This document shows positions 52,001-62,060 of a DNA stretch of 64,000 nucleotides, one piece after another. The position numbers were made by a program, and so were the translations under genes. This stretch comes from Rhopalosiphum padi (lineage: Eukaryota > Arthropoda > Insecta > Hemiptera > Aphididae), in NCBI RefSeq assembly GCF_020882245.1, contig NC_083600.1:4526001-4590000 (forward strand), given 5' to 3'. The notes under the pieces are model-generated. The model did not search any database, was not told the origin of the DNA, and worked only from the letters and a program-made list of their open reading frames with translations. How positions within the stretch are numbered: the stretch's first letter is position 1; each line of letters begins with the position of its first letter.

Positions 52001-55000
52001 ATACAATATTATGAGTATTTAAAATGGGATAAAAAGAAATTTTTATAAATCACAAAAAAATGTTGTAAAAAATCAGTTAAATATATCACTCTGTATATAT
52101 TTTATTATTTATTCATGTATATTATAATAGTACACACACAAAATACTATGCCTACACACGCAGGACACGTGGGCAGAGTATTTCTGGTAGGGCATGCACG
52201 CACCTTCGCGTGGGTTAGACCGAACGCCGTCGAATAGAACGAAGAGGAACCCACCTGATGATTATGATTTGTTTTTTTTACGCCGATAGACACGTTGGAA
52301 CCGAAGACGGCACCTTTGGTCTGTAGGCAGCGGTTATTTTAGATGGTTAACCCACTCGTATTTTAATAAACTAGAAAATAGAAACTTCAATTTTACTCCA
52401 GCGGTCACTTTTTTAATCTATTGTCTCGTATACAATTTTACTTTACACAAATTATTAATAATTATATTGATATTGGAAAATGTAAACATACATAAAATAT
52501 TCGAATTGAGATATTCACGACTACATTATATACATTATACATTTGTAAAATTGTAACAAATCTATCTAATCATTATTATTTTCATAAAACAATTTGATGT
52601 AATAATATTTAAAACATTTAGTTTTTCTATACAACGTCTAAAGGCTATATTAACAAATTATTGATAATGACATAATAAAAATGCTGATATTTGTTTAAGG
52701 TTTTAGAAATTTATTTTAAACGCATACATTTGATTAAGCGCATTCTGACATAGTGGTTTATTTAATAACTATACTTGTCATATTCGTTCATTTAAAAAAA
52801 CAAAAAGTAAATAATAAATATTATGTTCCGGTAATAGCAATTACTAATCATTATGAATGACGGACTTTGATGCAGATGTAGGCTACCCCCTAGTACCTGG
52901 ATACACATTATGTTTACATCATGACATCATTGCTTTAAATACCGAGTGGTAAGCGTATGGTTTTATTGAAAGTTCAGATGTTTAATATATTCAAAATGAC
53001 GTCAGTCATGATACATCAAAATGAGCTAATGCAATTTACACACAGATATAATTATTACGCACTGAATTATAGCGTTAATTAACCATCTCTGAGGGTTCTC
53101 AATTGTTTTTATTTTGCGGGAGTGAATAATACGTTTGATAAACTTTAAAATAGAAAAATGTGTTATCTATTTAAAATATTTAAGTAACATTTTTTACTGT
53201 TCCGAAGTCAATATTAAATAAAGTAACGAATTTCTTTCAGATATTTTCATTTTCTTTTTCAGGTGCACAGGAGAGATTGGTGTGAAAAAGTAATACACTC
53301 TGTATACAACTGTATTTTGGCCAGTCTGGCGAGTTTCAATCGCTCGAAACTTGCGTAAATGTGCTACAACTGATGTCAGAGCGAATTAAAAATAGGCATT
53401 TGTATGTGTGTGTTGTTTGCCTTGGAAAGCATCTGCTAGTTATTTTTTTTTTTTAACGTTTCTTAACTGATACGGATGGCTGTTTGGTTCAAAATAATAT
53501 AGCCGACATGTCGATCTTATGCGAATGCGTGACTGACATTATAAAACTAATAAAAAATAAGACCTTTATGTAAAATAAGAACAATAATGATCAATACTTA
53601 CTATTGAAAAAAATTCATTTGAGTATAATAATAGTATAATAAAATGATATAATTGTTTTGCGGGTCATCTCGCTAATTGCTCTCCTGAACTAAGTGCGCT
53701 TCATATATACATGACGCGACACAGCAAATTAAAGTCATTAAAGTTATTGCATATTACATGTAACTAGCGTCGTTAATTATGTTTAGTCAAGTATGCATTC
53801 ACACCATAGGTACCCACTATAATTATTTAAGTCAAATTAATACGAAGTTCTAAATATAGAGGCTAAATATTCTACTAGTATTATTTTGTATACGTACAAT
53901 TATTAAAGTTATTTTCTAATAGAAATTACAATATTTTAGACTATGCAAATAATTAAATAATATCCTATGTAAGAAAAACTAGACAATCGTTACAGCAGCT
54001 GCTTAACAATGTATCTATATATTCTGCGTTAAGACGAAATAAGCAGCCTGCAGGTATACTAATAATCACTTGTAAGTATTCATATTATAATATGTCTTGT
54101 ATTATTCATGCACAGAATGATTGTATTAAAATATTATAGTTCAAATTTTTAAACAGTTAAATACGTAAGTAACCAATATAATATTACACATATTTAATAA
54201 CTGATCAATCGTGTTGAGGTGTACGGATATTGCGGAAACGCATAAAAGAAAAACACTGGAAAATGCAAGAAGTCGAATACCTTAACCAAAGAGTTTAACG
54301 TATAATAAAACATAATAGCTATCGAACGAAGACTCCAAGTCAATAATTAATTCATTTAGGAAACGGATGACACCTGCAGTAGCATCACAATTATAGTCGT
54401 CAGAGTGGTCTTTATTTTTATTGTACTATTTTACCAACAATATATACCATTTTCGTAACAACGTACATTGAGGTAGTTATGACTAACGTTATTATTTCAG
54501 AAAGATTTTAGTTGTTAAACATTCTCACAAGCCTTCGCGAATTCGTTAAGCTTTGTTGTATTAATCCGGATTCCTACGGCGAAAATCTATTCAGCTCTTG
54601 TTGGCTTGGTATCGTATCGTGGGAACAGTGCAGCTCGTCAGTCGTCAAACATCATCGGTACATCGTGACGCCGGGTCAAAGGTATTGTCGCGTGGCTCGG
54701 CTACAGCCTACTGTTACGAATAAAGACAGCTTTAGGTTACTGTAACTCCAGTACAGTAGTGCCAAACCTACATATCAGGCTCTGATTTCCCCCTCCTGTC
54801 GTAAATATTTGGGTTAGTTTCTAGTTAATCAGGTGATAATTAGTGTTGTTTAATTAAAAGTAGATACTTATAATGTATTATATTAGTAGTTAGTACTAAA
54901 TAGTTATATTTTTATCACAACTTGTGTTTCTTTTAGAGGTGCGATATTATGTTATTTTATTATATCAATCATTCATATCTCATAGTAAATTCTCATTGAA

Positions 55001-55661
55001 AGATTAAATTAGTAAAAACAAATTTAATTAATAAAAAAGATTAAGCTATTACATTAAATTTGGAAAAAAATACTTAACAGTTAATACCTCTGTTATTTCT
55101 CTCATATTTTATAGATAGAAATTGATGACCACAAGCAGATCAAATATAATATTCAATATTCACGAGTACTATAGATTTTTACCTGAAGAAAGTAAGACTT
55201 GAATAGTTATGGTAAAATTAATCTGTCCAATTAGGTAATAAAACAATTTTATTTATCTTTTAGTATCTGATTTAAGTGAAAATCTCGTTATGATTGTGAA
55301 AACATTTTAGCACAGTGTATTAATTTTTTCTTTAAAAACGGATTATCGCAACCACTGTCGAATAAGGTACCTATTAAAATATTTACTGGCCGATTTCCGC
55401 GTGCGAAAAGTGTACCTGTAAACTCTGGACGATCTCTTGGCGGTGATTGAATGTTGCCGGGACGGCTGCCACGCGCCAGCGGTCACCATCATCACGTCCC
55501 TTTCGGTTACGGCCGAGCAACTCCTTCTCGCTGGCTGCACCGCACGCCACCTCACGCCTGGCTGTTGTAGCAGGACGGCCGTCGTCGACCTCCGCCGCCG
55601 CTGATGTTGTTTTTGTAATTGGTGGTCGTCGCTGTCCATAGAATGTTTGAGTCGCGATCAC
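34021..55661 (-). CDS. raw: Raw-like protein with two nucleoside-deoxyribosyltransferase-like domains, twelve exons
   Basis: Exons are 55661(?)-55387, 44203-44091, 44010-43896, 39584-39476, 38005-37679, 36939-36881, 36577-36514, 36409-36322, 34735-34582, 34517-34400, 34331-34245 and 34152-34021. All phases agree, for about 546 residues. Domain 1 (about 169-290) opens YDVFLGGSCNPTTWRKD and carries IEHAAKESAAILFYVID and SDIETANFA, a likely match to the nucleoside 2-deoxyribosyltransferase fold of insect Raw. An EF-hand-like helix pair follows (about 333-383). Domain 2 (about 400-525) opens TDIYLAGES. Its equivalent of the SDIETA segment reads LATMTLAA, so the catalytic Glu appears lost. The N-terminal part (about 80-167) is helical (QEIVQSLQVHF, FGEFCLLAKKL). 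Raw restrains JNK signalling in Drosophila; a role here is inferred. The first exon has no in-frame ATG, so the true 5' end is unknown. An ATG at 39688 could start a shorter form with a hydrophobic N-terminus. Confidence 0.8.
34818..35389. mobile_element. Possible MITE in a Raw-like intron
   Basis: TAGGCGTGTGCACAG at 34818 and CTGCGCACGCCTA ending at 35389 form short terminal inverted repeats of about 13 bases with one or two mismatches. No target-site duplication is clear. It lies in the intron between the 36.3-kb and 34.7-kb exons. Confidence 0.4.
39585..43895. other. Raw-like intron of 4.3 kb
   Basis: AT-rich intron containing the large 41.9-42.6 kb palindrome, TA runs and short random frames. 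No internal gene is supported. The alternative start region (ATG at 39688, followed by a hydrophobic stretch) lies at its downstream edge. Confidence 0.6.
41890..42632. mobile_element. Large foldback element (copy 4 of the family)
   Basis: A diverged inverted repeat of about 740 bp. Outer arms match from AAATATATATATTTATGTAT (41890 on) to its complement near 42632. Further in, ATTCTTTAAAGGAC pairs with GTCCTTTAAAGAAT, and TTATAAGGATGCTACA with TGTAGCATCCTTATAA. The inner boxes CATGTGTTGTCTCTG, TTTCAGTAGAACC and TAACATTAGAGTGAATTGAC are shared with the 4.4-kb copy. No coding capacity. It is inside an intron, so it could form a strong hairpin in the pre-mRNA. Confidence 0.8.
48957..49088 (+). 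other. Short coding-like ORF (43 residues), unidentified
   Basis: The plus-strand ORF ATG 48957 to TAA 49088 reads MPECDGLDGQWMNVPHYKRN and on through KGTPIVSEKDRAIGQDIKHIL. Composition and codon use are protein-like and GC is higher than the flanks. No donor, acceptor or family match is evident. It may be a fragment of a retrocopy, a small gene, or chance. Confidence 0.3.
49716..50015 (+). other. Possible small membrane-protein ORF (99 residues), weak
   Basis: Open from ATG 49716; a second ATG in better context (ACCATGG) would give 82 residues. A clear hydrophobic stretch LLIYFLTLVISSILIIILI would span a membrane once, followed by a Lys/Thr-rich and Cys/Ser-rich tail. In AT-rich DNA such hydrophobic frames arise by chance, and I have no family match. 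Confidence 0.25.
52204..52320 (-). other. Exon-like segment, 39 codons
   Basis: On the minus strand this is bounded by acceptor CTGCCTACAG (before 52320) and donor GCGAAG|GTGCGT (after 52204), with a second donor CAG|GTGGGT inside. It is open in one frame only: TKGAVFGSNVSIGVKKTN and on. Its length is a multiple of 3. It does not fit the Raw-like gene as modelled: that intron is phase 2, and in that frame this segment has a stop. It may be an alternative or untranslated 5' exon, or chance. Confidence 0.35.
55387..55661 (-). CDS. raw: Probable first coding exon of the Raw-like gene (5' end unresolved)
   Basis: The minus-strand frame ends in a helical stretch, HRQEIVQSLQVHFSHAEIG, then CA|GTAAAT, a phase-2 donor at 55387. 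The exon at 44203 begins with one base before a codon, exactly what phase 2 needs, and gives the smooth join AEIGQELCSAW. The upstream part is Ala/Arg-rich and low in complexity. It is open back to a TGA near 55753, with no ATG in frame and GTG at 55661. So either an upstream exon splices in (acceptor-like CAG near 55590 and 55633) or translation starts elsewhere. Confidence 0.45.
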
Positions 55662-58060
55662 TGACGCGTCTCGCTGCGAACCATCGCCGTAGTGGACGCA
55701 ACAACCGTAGAAGCAGCAATAACAACAACTACGATAAGACTGTTGTCACCGCCTCCGCTGAATGGGCGCGATTCGAACAGCCGATAAAACCCGCCACCGC
55801 GGTCACAACTGCCGCCGCGGTCACCGTCAAAGCGGTTACGCTGAAACGTCGTCGATATAAGATACCTAGGTATAATAAATACGGTTGACGAAACACGTGC
55901 GGTCCTGGTATAGTGGTTTTTCCTATTTTGATCACGATGGCAGCGTGGAAAAAAGCGTTTGTTGCGGTTACCGGTAATCGATCATAATGTTATAATAGAT
56001 ATAAATGATTTCTCGAACGACATTATTTAATTTTTATTATATATTTGACCTTATGCGATGGTTGTATCGCAATGTCCGCTGACTGCGTTGATTCCGATGC
56101 CGCGTGACACGATAGACCTAACCTCGCGAACGTTTGCATCAGTACTCCGTAGTCCGTATAAGCACACGGTGTAGCGTACCGTTCATTACTCTGTTTCTTA
56201 TTATGAATGTTATTACTTATTATATGAGCGTAGTTTGTGACGGTCGGTGTACTGCGGCAAGTATTGGATGGTGGTGGTAGAGAACGTAGAAACGCAGCAG
56301 GTAGTGGTGGTGATGTCCACGTGAGGAAACCCGCACCGCAACGATAAAATCGCGATAAAATAATATAAATTATAAGCAACTCGATTAAGAATACCATGAA
56401 AACTGTTTGCCTTTACGTTGGATCGGCCCGAAACAAATGAGTATCAAAGTATTTGGGCAAACCTGTCCGGAAATAATAGATAAAAACGAATCAAACGATA
56501 TTGTAGGCTTCGTATTTCGTAATAAATTAATGATAAGTCCTATTTCCATCGTTCAAAAGCAATAATAAATAATAATAATAATCAATGGGTCATATTAGTT
56601 TGGAATAGGAAATATTATGGATGTTACTAAAATATTTTTGAGTAAATACCCGATACAGTGATACATTTTTAAATGTAAATATTATTTTTTTTTCAATATC
56701 ATTACGTTTTTGATATTCATTATATTATATGTTTAACCGTTAAAATATACGTAGCATTTACCGTGACCCCATTGAATATTGAGCCGGATTTTGATTTTAA
56801 AAATTAACAAGTACCAGCAAAACCTAGTTAGGTATTAATTCTGAGTTTTTGTTTTAATTAAACTTTAATATAAGTACACGTATATATTATACATCGTATT
56901 TCTTATATTCTATTTTATTCTTTTACTCAAATTTCTATTATGAAAACCGCATACAATAGTATATTTTATCAAAATGTATTGTTAATTACTTAATAATATT
57001 ACATTATCACAAGGTAAAAACGATATCCCAAAATTTTGTTTCTACAAATTCTATAATATATGAGATTTCACACTATTTGTATTCGTAACACTTGCTGGAT
57101 CTGTTGGTACGATTTTGATTTTCGTTTTATAGAAATTTATAAAAATAATATAGAAAATAATTTGTTCAAAATCTAAACACAGGGGAATTCCCTCATTGAG
57201 AGCGTTTTTTTACACCATCTTGTATGTTATAAATAAACTATCAGCATAACTTTTTTAAAAGGAATATTTATACTCATACATTTCAACATACACATTTAAA
57301 ATTGTCTTTAAATGGGAAATCTATTGTTATATTTGGTATTGAAAATTAAACGTCAATATAAATGTAAATTTATTTAAAAACATTTAAAAAAATCCCCCCC
57401 ACCCACCATCACAAGAATTGTATTCAAAACGCAATTACGCCAGTAGAGGAGGTACCTATATGGCTATATCCGTCGAAAAGGTATATGAACTGCAATTGTT
57501 GGTGTTGTTTCTCGATGTTACCAGCATAATAATTTACATATTGTTTACAGATTTATAAGGGGTCACATGTCATGACGTGTTCTGAAGAAAACTCAGCGGC
57601 GTCACACGTGAGCACGATTAATGATTAATATTATTACTATTTGCCGCGGAGTCTAAACAAAATGCGCATTTGGTAATACGATGATGGATTAAAAATAAAT
57701 TGCATCAGGAACAATAATGTTGTTATGTGTTACTCACCTCGAGTAGTGCAGCCATTAATGGACGTATTTATAGGTACTTATATAAATATCGGACAATATG
57801 GAAGAGACGTCGAGTTTGATCGTTTTGTCTCCGAGAGTAGGATTGCGCAATAGGTACGCTGTTATCTCACTAGTCACCACGCGCCGCCACTGAATCGACG
57901 ACGGTGATCATAACATAATAATTTACAACAATAACAACAACACCATCGCCACTGAAGCTTCGACCATGAAACAATAATACCTAATAATATTATGGAATAT
58001 TTGGTCGTCTCAATTATTTGTCTTCAAGCGATATTATATTAATATTATTATATCATAATA
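55662..58060. other. Upstream region with GC-rich, promoter-like patches
   Basis: GC- and CpG-rich patches at about 55660-55880, 56040-56350 and 57830-57960 alternate with AT-rich DNA. On the plus strand, 55936-55986 has a well-placed ATG and a 16-codon frame (MAAWKKAFVAVTG...) with a GTAATC donor-like site, which could be a first exon or upstream ORF. The minus frame at 56023-56397 is not family-like. Confidence 0.4.
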
Positions 58061-58480
58061 CTATGTATTATATATAGTATAAAACGACAACGACAATGTT
58101 ATTCTGTTCGTGATTTTACTCGCCCGTCGCGTGTACCACACCGCTCAACCGCGACAACAACTGAACAACGGCTTACTGCTATTACGTACGGACCGAATGG
58201 TTACTGGTATAACGTTGAAAAGGTGCGGCGCGCCGACGCGACTACTGGCGGTGGCGAACGGCTGTTGTGCAACGTGCGAGGGCGAGGGCGAGTGGCGGTT
58301 GCGTTAATCTTTTTAGCTCCGGGCACGCGCACGCGCATCCAGCCCAGCATCGCTACGATTGTGCAACATTTTATTATTATCATTATTCTTCTCCCGGCGG
58401 CTGTCGACTATCGTCGGGTTCTCAAAATACTCGCCGCCGCCGCGTAGGCGAATAGATATCTGCGACATAGACAAATAAAC
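58061..58480. promoter_or_regulatory. Candidate promoter / CpG-rich first-exon region
   Basis: AGTATAAAACGAC at about 58077-58089 is a good TATA box on the plus strand. It is followed within 30-70 bases by GC-rich DNA (58120-58450) that is open in several frames but has no recognisable protein. Overlapping frames on both strands suggest base composition rather than coding. Which transcript it might serve is not visible. Confidence 0.35.
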
Positions 58481-60332
58481 TAAGTTTGTAGCTGTTCAGT
58501 AACTGCTATAATTTGTAGGTCTATGATTTATGAACGTTTCCTTCATAGGTTCTTTCGATTTTTCCGCTATCGGTCATGGTGCTCCTCGTCCGTTAGAGGA
58601 CAGCGTCGAGATGTTGGGTGACGGCGGAAATAAACCGCGGAAATCGGACATCCGTCGATGTTAATCAATTGGGAATTCACTGTGTGATAACTGATAACCA
58701 TGTATTATGTAATGTGATATATGAACAGAAAAAAGTACTTTTGCAATGCATTCACAAAGGCCTGCATTTAGTGTAAGTGGAATTGAATTTTGAATTAAAA
58801 ATTGAAGACGAAAGCACATTTGTGTAGACATAGCCCCTTAGTCAATTATCATAGGCGTGACTAGAACTCAAACGTCTCAAACATGCTGATATAATATAAT
58901 GATAGACTGATATGAGTCTTTATATTACACCGTTTCTCAATTTGGTAGGTAAAAATTATTATCAATTATTATTATAGTTATTACATTAACCGTTATTAAC
59001 AACAACTAGTAGGTACACCAATATGTTTGTATAATAAATTAGTATATCATACTTATTTAATAGCCAACATGAGATTAGTCTGGAACGACACATCTATAGT
59101 AGCCATTCAGTTATTTAGCAACTATACAACTAGGAAGATAAGTGTGACAAATGACTTAAACGTCTGAAACCATATGACTTAATTTTTATAAAATATTCAA
59201 CATAATAATATATATTATTATTATATACTTTATATTATCGTCATTATCTCGAACATTAAATATTTGTATTAAACTTAAATAATATATTTATATAATATAA
59301 TCTATACATATTCACATTATATAGGTACCTTACAATTGATAATAGAATATACTTATTTAGTACAAATTTCTTTGTGATATTTTGATAATTTTGATTTGCC
59401 CTTGTCTAGGTTTTTGGACCACGTATGGACGAAATGTACGATATACACATTAAATTTTTTGATAAAAACGACTATTGGAAATAAAAGCTCGTTTTAAAAT
59501 TATAAAAATATATTATGTAAAATATACAATCCGATCGCACGGTGACATGCTAGTCGTGAGTCGTGACTACCTATTCATTCAATAGTAACTATTACACTTA
59601 GCAGTTAGCGCCGTTGGCGGTGTAATGAACCCGCGAGGAGATAACGATTTAACGACGGCGCGACAGACATCTTTCGTGCCTGTTATGGCTTTGTCCTTTT
59701 GCGACTTGCATATAGTTGCCTGTACTTATCTCGCGTGTCTTCGTGCTTTCTTTTTCTTCTCTCACAGTTCCAACGTCATTTATCGGTCACCTACCTAAAT
59801 GGATTTGTTTTTTTTCTGAGTAATATTTTCTAATGGTTTTTATAATTAAAAAGCATCTCAACTTAACGATTAACTTTCAACTCATGTGATTAAATGATAA
59901 ATAGTAATGAATAGTAAAGACAATGATGCTATTAATGTAATATCGAAATATTTTTTATGGCACAGTGCATTCATGGGATCAATGTAGTAAATTAACAATA
60001 ATAGAAAAGCACGTTAAAAAAAATTGTATGTCTTCGAGTTCGTTAAAAATTACAAATTACAGTTTCGAAAAAAGTGACATTAATTGAAATTTTATCAAGT
60101 TCGTACAATTGTTTTTCTTCATATTGTTATTTTACCATTAATATTATTTTAATTTATTCTCCTGCAAGTTAATTATAACTTATAACCAATTTCCACTATA
60201 TAGATATTATTATATTGTATTGAGGTAATAAACATACCACATTAAATGTCCAAATACATATTATCATTGATTATAGAATAATAATAATATATCAATATTC
60301 AATACTATAATCAATGGTATTATATCTATTGC
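58481..60332. other. Intergenic DNA with GC-rich patches
   Basis: 58570-58660 and 59590-59790 are GC-richer than the flanks. A 57-codon plus frame at 59625-59798 (MNPRGDNDLTTARQTSF...) has a signal-like hydrophobic centre but no support from splicing or family. The rest is AT-rich and featureless. Confidence 0.4.
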
Positions 60333-60494
60333 CAGTGGCGTACGCAGGGGTGTGTCAGGGAGATATGAACCCCCCCCCCTTAAAAATAAATATCTGTTCA
60401 AATTATGAAACGATGTCTAAAAAAAAAAAGGTCAATTCGTGCATATAATTATGATTTATGACACCCCCTTAAAATAATTTTGCGTACGCCACTG
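60333..60494. mobile_element. hAT MITE, 162 bp, with 8-bp target duplication
   Basis: The terminal inverted repeats CAGTGGCGTACGCA and TGCGTACGCCACTG are perfect over 14 bases. Flanking 8-bp repeats TCTATTGC (60325-60332) and TCTACTGC (60495-60502) match at 7 of 8. The interior has a C run and an A run and no ORF. Confidence 0.92.
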
Positions 60495-61386
60495 TCTACT
60501 GCTCAGTGCTCATAACATACTATATCATGCTCCGGTCCTTTAACGTAATTATTTGCTACTACAATACTTACAATATATTTAATACATCATATATATATAA
60601 TAATAGTAATATATGTGCGGTCATAATATGTATTTTGATAAAACTTTAAAAAATTGTTGAAAATTACAAACTGATAATAAAAGGTACAAAATTATTATTT
60701 AAAATACCTAATTCCTTGCATAAGTTTAAAATTTTAATAATATTCAAATTTTTAATTACTAAACTTCTATAAATATTAAATTGTAGGGACGTTTGACGTT
60801 TTATTCAATATTTCTATTATAAACTAGTCAGTATATTATAGTCACTAAATAACTAATAATTACATCAGTGCATAGGCGGAAGTCCGTTAAAATTTCAGAG
60901 GAAGAGAGATCAATATATAAGTCTATATAAATAAGCTTATAATATAAAATTATATTTTTGTCATGCACCTAATTTGCTAGTTGTTATGTTTTTGTGTTTT
61001 TAATATTATATTAATTTTACTTGGCAACCTAGCAGTTCGTAAAAATCAATACTTTTCAGTGTGAAATAAAAGTATTTTAGAATGTTTAGATTATCAGAGC
61101 AAATCCTTAAAAGTCGTATGACCCATACCTTTTTTGAAATTTCCCTGTGCTACTACACTTCACTTATCTAAGCTTTAAATATACATAAAACTTTGGTTAT
61201 AAATCTGGTAAATGATGCAGAGCTATTCAAAATATACCTTAAGAAATACGTATCACTGGCCCTCCAAATTTTTTTTGGTAAATGTAAAGCACGTACCTAA
61301 TTTTCAAAACATGCAAGCTTATAGTTAAGAAATATTTAGTATTGTAAACACAATTTGTTTTAAGAGTAATAATAATAATTTAAAAT
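60495..61386. other. AT-rich intergenic DNA, no gene seen
   Basis: Nothing beyond simple AT-rich sequence and short repeat scraps (for example GCATAGGCGGAAGTCCG near 60871, which resembles a transposon end). Confidence 0.5.
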
Positions 61387-61770
61387 TTAAGATAAATGTT
61401 TTACTTTAAAATCACTTTCCCCTAAATCGAGATAAAAGTTTTGTAAAAAACTTATCGATGTTGGTAGAAGCGTTGAAAAATAACTCTTTTCCGTCAAACG
61501 AATAGTAAATGCTTTTTGTAAATTTCTGTCTAAATAACCATTAATATACATGGACTTATCGTTTTATGGATTAATTCCGTATTGTTCTATGAATAACGGC
61601 ATGGTGAATCTAAATATCGATGAAAACGGTTAAATGGTTTCGTAGATTGCAACGTCATAAGGCGTACAAATCAGTATGAGTGGCTTGTGCTGGTAATCAA
61701 TCTCTGCAGACTTGAGCAATGTGCAGAAAATGTGCTACACCGCACATATTGGCTGCAGAAACTGAAATAG
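61387..61770 (-). pseudogene. Unidentified protein-coding fragment with three in-frame stops
   Basis: One minus-strand frame reads as protein-like for about 127 codons with three stops: LFQFLQPICAV*, HIFCTLLKSAEIDYQHKPLI...YETI*, PFSSIFRF...FIEQYGINP*, then NDKSMYINGYLDRNLQKAFT...LPTSISFLQNFYLDLGESDF, ending at TAA 61387-61389. That all pieces share one frame, without shifts, argues for a recently decayed coding sequence or exon of a non-TE gene. I do not recognise the family. DNA just upstream on the same strand (61800-62060) also looks faintly coding. Confidence 0.5.
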
Positions 61771-62060
61771 CTAATCTTGAATTCCGCTCTTAACAGTCTT
61801 AACTCATAATAATATAATAAACTACTTCGTTAGTCGGTCTTGGAGGAATTATTGAGAATCGGAGGGCTCGACAAAGCGGACCTGCTGAGAAAACAATCAA
61901 AGTCCACAGTTTTTCTTTAAAGTCAATATCGCAACTACGTCGCATTTCGTGTCGTATCCATATTATAATTGATAATTGATTTCGGCTAACTCTGATTGAA
62001 GAGTTTCACTTTCCAATGGAAAATGTCGCCTTTACTGGGTTACCTAATTTTTTGTAAATA

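Larger units (their letters stand above)
44204..55386. other. Raw-like first intron, about 11 kb
   Basis: Mostly AT-rich and without supported genes. GC-richer spots that look exon-like are at 48957-49088 (+), 51540-51640, 52204-52320 (-), 53250-53390 (-) and 54510-54760; each is listed or discussed separately. Frames at 45733-45978 and 48723-48932 are composition-driven. Confidence 0.5.

Noticed and set aside
55343..55639. 98-residue minus frame starting MDSDDHQLQKQHQ
   Set aside because: It has an ATG, but it runs through the donor at 55387. The neighbouring frame joins in phase to the next exon, so that frame was preferred.
58110..58455. Short frames on both strands in the GC-rich segment
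   Set aside because: Overlapping, Arg/Ala/Thr-rich and mutually exclusive; treated as promoter-type CpG-rich DNA.
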